DNA of 64,000 nucleotides from UBA4246 sp045113695 (GTDB taxonomy: Bacteria > Bacillota > Clostridia > Christensenellales > Aristaeellaceae). Where the stretch lies: the NCBI GenBank assembly GCA_045113695.1, contig JBGUJG010000093.1, positions 1 to 64,000 of the forward strand. Reading direction: 5' to 3'. The position numbers and the translations under genes are program-made. Shown here piece by piece: positions 61,667-64,000 of the stretch. Within the stretch, counting starts at the first letter, position 1. Each line of letters begins with the position of its first letter. Under the pieces are notes generated by a model. It ran no database searches and was not told the origin of the DNA. It was given only the letters and a program-made list of their open reading frames with translations.

Positions 61667-62299
61667 ATGCTGTTTATCGGAATATGCGGGGCCAGCGGCT
61701 CCGGCAAAACCACCCTGGCGGAGGAGCTGATCCGGGACCTGGGGGTGCCTGTCATCGTGATCCATCAGGACGGGTACTATCTGAACCATCCGGACATGAC
61801 CTTTGAGGAACGCTGCCGGCTGAACTATGACGAGCCATTTATCTTTGACCACGACCTGCTGTATCAGGACATCTGCACGCTGCTGGAGGGAAAACCGATT
61901 TCACGGAAGCTGTACGATTTCTCCCAGCATGCCCGAGCGGACGACGGTATCCTGGTCTATCCGACGGACGTGCTGATCGTGGAAGGCATCCACGCCTTCT
62001 ATGACAAGCGCCTGTGCGATAAAATGTACCTGAAGCTCTATATCAGCGTCGAGCCGGATATCTGCCTGCTGCGCCGAATTTCCAGGGATATCAAGGAACG
62101 CGGCCGCGAGATCGACAACATCGCCGCGCAGTACCTGTCCACCGTCAAACCGATGTACGACCGCTACATCCGCAACTACATCCATGACGCCGACGTGATC
62201 GTCGCCCGGGGCGGGAAAAACGCCAAGATCGTCGATATCCTGGCCGGCTATATCCGCGACCAGCTGATGGCGGACGCCCAGAAGGAAAAGCAGTCATGA
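61667..62299 (+). CDS. udk: Uridine kinase
   Basis: 210 residues. It phosphorylates uridine (and cytidine) with ATP or GTP in pyrimidine salvage. P-loop GASGSGKTT (8-16), HQDGYYLNHP, the NYDEPFIFDHDLL segment and the DVLIVEGIHAFYDKRL Walker B region match Udk, as does DIKERGREIDNI. The start ATG at 61667 follows GATGGAGGC. The stop overlaps the next gene by 4 bp (ATGA). Confidence 0.94.
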   Translation: MLFIGICGASGSGKTTLAEELIRDLGVPVIVIHQDGYYLNHPDMTFEERCRLNYDEPFIFDHDLLYQDICTLLEGKPISRKLYDFSQHARADDGILVYPTDVLIVEGIHAFYDKRLCDKMYLKLYISVEPDICLLRRISRDIKERGREIDNIAAQYLSTVKPMYDRYIRNYIHDADVIVARGGKNAKIVDILAGYIRDQLMADAQKEKQS

Positions 62300-63162
62300 G
62301 TTTACGTTCCCGTCGCCTGTGCTGCCTGCTGTTCTGTCTGGCTGTTCTGCCCGGTGCTGCCCTGGGACAGGGCAGTTTTGAGGGCCGTTTTCCGGGCAGG
62401 TTTCTGCAGCCGGGCGAAACCCCGGGGTGGGACGGCTGGGTCTACCGGAGCGAAAGCCTGTATGTTTCCGTCATCCGGGAGCGTTTTCTGGATTCGGACG
62501 TTTTTACCGCCGACATCTATTTAAAAGACCTGTCCCAGCTCCGCCGCGGATACGGCGGCGGGCAGTGGGGCGCAAGGAGCCGGAAGATTTCCGCCATTGC
62601 CGAAGACGAAGGCGCCATGCTTGCACTGACGGGGGATAACAGCCGCAGCCTCTCCCAGGGGCCGGTGTTCGGAAACGGCGTTCTGCTCCGGGCTTCCCGC
62701 AACCGAAAGCGCGAGCTCTGCGTGATCGGCACGGACGGCGTCATGCGGATCCTTTCCGGAAAAGACCTGACGGAACAGGATATCCGGGCCATGGAAGGCT
62801 CCGTCTGGCAGGGCTTTTTGTTCGGCCCGGCCCTGCTGGATGAAAACGGCAAAGCCCTGACCTCTTTCGTAACCGGCGTCTTTCCCGCCAACCCGCGTGC
62901 GGTGATCGGCTACTATGAGCCCGGCCATTACTGCCTGATCCAGGTGGACGGGCGCGGCACCAAAGGCGCGGACGGACAGACCAACAAAGGCCTGACGATG
63001 ACCCAGCTGGCTCAACTGGCCGAGCACTTGGGCCTCACCCAGGCTTACAACCTGGACGGCGGCCAGTCCGCCGCCATGTGGCTGAACGGGGAGATCATTT
63101 CCCACCCGTACCATGGGGGAAGGGCCGTCAGCGACATCATCTGCATCATGGATCTGCCTTAA
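62296..63162 (+). CDS. Secreted phosphodiester glycosidase (NAGPA-like) family protein
   Basis: 288 residues. Signal peptide RRLCCLLFCLAVLPGAALGQ, then the NAGPA/DUF2233 domain with LTGDNSRSLSQGP, a central FGPALLDENGKAL and the C-terminal LDGGQSAAMWLNG, which is the family hallmark. Family members cleave phosphodiester-linked sugars or related glycan bonds; in bacteria they are often wall-associated. The catalytic residues are not certain. The start overlaps the udk stop (ATGA), which is unusual for two unrelated functions and probably reflects compact packing. Confidence 0.9.
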   Translation: MSLRSRRLCCLLFCLAVLPGAALGQGSFEGRFPGRFLQPGETPGWDGWVYRSESLYVSVIRERFLDSDVFTADIYLKDLSQLRRGYGGGQWGARSRKISAIAEDEGAMLALTGDNSRSLSQGPVFGNGVLLRASRNRKRELCVIGTDGVMRILSGKDLTEQDIRAMEGSVWQGFLFGPALLDENGKALTSFVTGVFPANPRAVIGYYEPGHYCLIQVDGRGTKGADGQTNKGLTMTQLAQLAEHLGLTQAYNLDGGQSAAMWLNGEIISHPYHGGRAVSDIICIMDLP

Positions 63163-63171
63163 AACATGTAT

Positions 63172-63204
63172 CCGCCCGCCGTTTTTCAGAAAGCCGGCGG
63201 GCGG
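63172..63204. terminator. GC-rich hairpin between convergent genes
   Basis: CCGCCCGCCG (63172-63181) pairs with CGGCGGGCGG (63195-63204) over a 13-nt loop that contains TTTTT. On the minus strand it follows the YcaQ-like gene. Confidence 0.55.
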
Positions 63205-63225
63205 TAGCATTCCGGGAATATCTGC

Positions 63226-63250
63226 GGCCGCAGGACAGGCGGCCTTTTTT
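63226..63250 (+). terminator. Terminator for the phosphodiester glycosidase gene
   Basis: GGCCGC (63226-63231) pairs with GCGGCC (63239-63244) with a 7-nt loop, followed by T6. Confidence 0.7.
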
Positions 63251-64000
63251 CATTCATCCAGCCGTTCGATCCGGCTGCAGCCGTTGAACCGCGCCAGGCG
63301 GAGGAAGGCGCCGCCGACCGCACGGTCCAGCCCCTTGGTCCGCTTCACGCCTGCTTCATACCAGACGTTCCGGACTGTCAGCGTGCCGGTTTTTCTGTCC
63401 GCGGCGGCCTCCGCCCGCCCGGCAAAACGGCTGCCGTAAATCATCGGCAGGACATAGTAGCCGTATTTCCGCTTTTCAGCCGGCGTGTAAATTTCCCAGG
63501 AATAACGGAAGTCCCAGAGTGCTTCGATCAGCTTCCTGTCCCACAGCATCGGATCCAGCGGGGCCAGGAATTCAAGCCTCGGCCGGATATCCGCCGTGCC
63601 GTTCAGGACGGCCTCCATCAGCGGCAGATCCTCCTCGGGAAAATACAGCGGCGTGCGGATACCTTCCGTCTCTGCCCGGAGAATCGTGCCCTGGGTTTCG
63701 AGGGCATCAAAGACTTCGTCCCGCTGCTGCGCCGTCATGCCGATGCCCAGCCAGGCGTCCGACCGCCTGTTCCACATAAGGCCTACAGCGCCGATCCGCC
63801 TTCGCACCCGCCACCGGATGAAAGCGGCCTCGTCTGCGCAGGGGCTGGGCGCCGTCAGCAGTTCAGGGCTCAGGTATCTTTCAGCCAGGTCATAAAACTT
63901 GCGGGACCCGCTCTTATGGTGGATCAGCAGGATCCCGTCCGTATACAGCTGCTCCAGGACCGACCTGGCGGCCGGGGATTTCCGGTCCCAGTTGCCGCTC
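63250..64000 (-). CDS. YcaQ-like winged-helix DNA glycosylase family protein, 5' end cut
   Basis: The minus-strand frame continues open from the stop at 63250 to the window edge at 64000, about 250 codons, so it lacks its N-terminus. The upstream part reads VLEQLYTDGILLIHHKSGSR and KFYDLAERYL, followed by RVRRRIGAVGLMWNRR and LAPLDPMLWDRKLIEALWDF, a pattern of the YcaQ (COG3214, winged-helix) family. YcaQ members unhook DNA interstrand crosslinks; the role of this one is inferred from the family. The terminal YEAGVKRTKGLDRAVGGAF is also conserved in such proteins. Confidence 0.85.
   Translation of the reverse strand, partial: SGNWDRKSPAARSVLEQLYTDGILLIHHKSGSRKFYDLAERYLSPELLTAPSPCADEAAFIRWRVRRRIGAVGLMWNRRSDAWLGIGMTAQQRDEVFDALETQGTILRAETEGIRTPLYFPEEDLPLMEAVLNGTADIRPRLEFLAPLDPMLWDRKLIEALWDFRYSWEIYTPAEKRKYGYYVLPMIYGSRFAGRAEAAADRKTGTLTVRNVWYEAGVKRTKGLDRAVGGAFLRLARFNGCSRIERLDE

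Noticed and set aside
1..64000. tRNA, rRNA, phage, transposase or integron genes
   Set aside because: I looked for these by eye in the intergenic gaps and found no cloverleaf, rRNA-like or transposase motifs; a tRNAscan run would be decisive.

Overview
The window is a stretch of chromosome from a high-GC, Gram-positive Firmicute, most likely a gut or rumen member of the Clostridia. Evidence: an isoleucine T-box leader in front of a eukaryote-type isoleucyl-tRNA synthetase, a TPP riboswitch in front of an ECF thiamine transporter (thiT), TTGACA/TATAAT promoters with strong AGGAGG ribosome sites, LytR-CpsA-Psr and BspA-like surface proteins, and a GH51 arabinofuranosidase. The genus is not readable from the sequence. 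There is no phage, insertion sequence, CRISPR array, rRNA or tRNA that I can support.

Layout. 1-5.2 kb (+): two membrane proteins (the first cut by the window edge), an M20 peptidase and the TldD/TldE protease pair. 5.3-13.1 kb (+): polA, coaE, a lytic transglycosylase, an orphan peptide-binding lipoprotein, a small peptidoglycan-binding protein, an aminotransferase and a YigZ protein, mostly overlapping. 13.3-20.3 kb: PepF, a C69 peptidase, a lone receiver protein on the minus strand, alanine racemase, a nucleotidyltransferase, and a STAS protein with a degenerate anti-sigma-like partner. 20.4-26.7 kb: a secreted protein and an M4 metallopeptidase (minus), divergent from a 927-residue surface protein with leucine-rich, peptidoglycan-binding, Ig-like and FN3 modules. 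27-32 kb: a two-gene ABC-2 exporter (minus) divergent from an S41-like secreted protein. 32-38 kb (minus): GH51 arabinofuranosidase, a polar amino-acid ABC importer, tgt and a pseudouridine synthase. 38.2-44.4 kb (minus): a 2053-residue repeat protein, clearly more AT-rich than its surroundings. 44.5-55.1 kb (minus): an rRNA-type methyltransferase, T-box/ileS, then the packed run comEB-LCP-lgt-serine hydrolase-recX-trmO, then mtnN. 55.2-55.8 kb: non-coding, packed with hairpins. 55.8-58.4 kb (+): a metal-efflux operon (HMA protein, P-type ATPase, ArsR repressor) with an ArsR-type operator at its promoter. 58.5-64 kb (+): MATE exporter, TPP riboswitch/thiT, yajC, udk and a phosphodiester glycosidase; a YcaQ-like gene (minus) runs off the end.

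How it works together: the window is rich in peptidases (M20, TldD/E, M3, C69, M4, S41-like, serine hydrolase) and peptide or amino-acid uptake parts, fitting a peptide-using anaerobe, plus cell-envelope functions and large secreted repeat proteins. The least explained items are (1) an ABC-2 permease with about seven tandem helical TxGxxxDxL-type repeats inserted before its last membrane segment, (2) the 2053-residue protein with a 1155/1170/1170-bp tandem super-repeat, (3) two families of short inverted-repeat elements that abut gene ends or sit in a leader, and (4) the hairpin-dense block at 55.3-55.66 kb.
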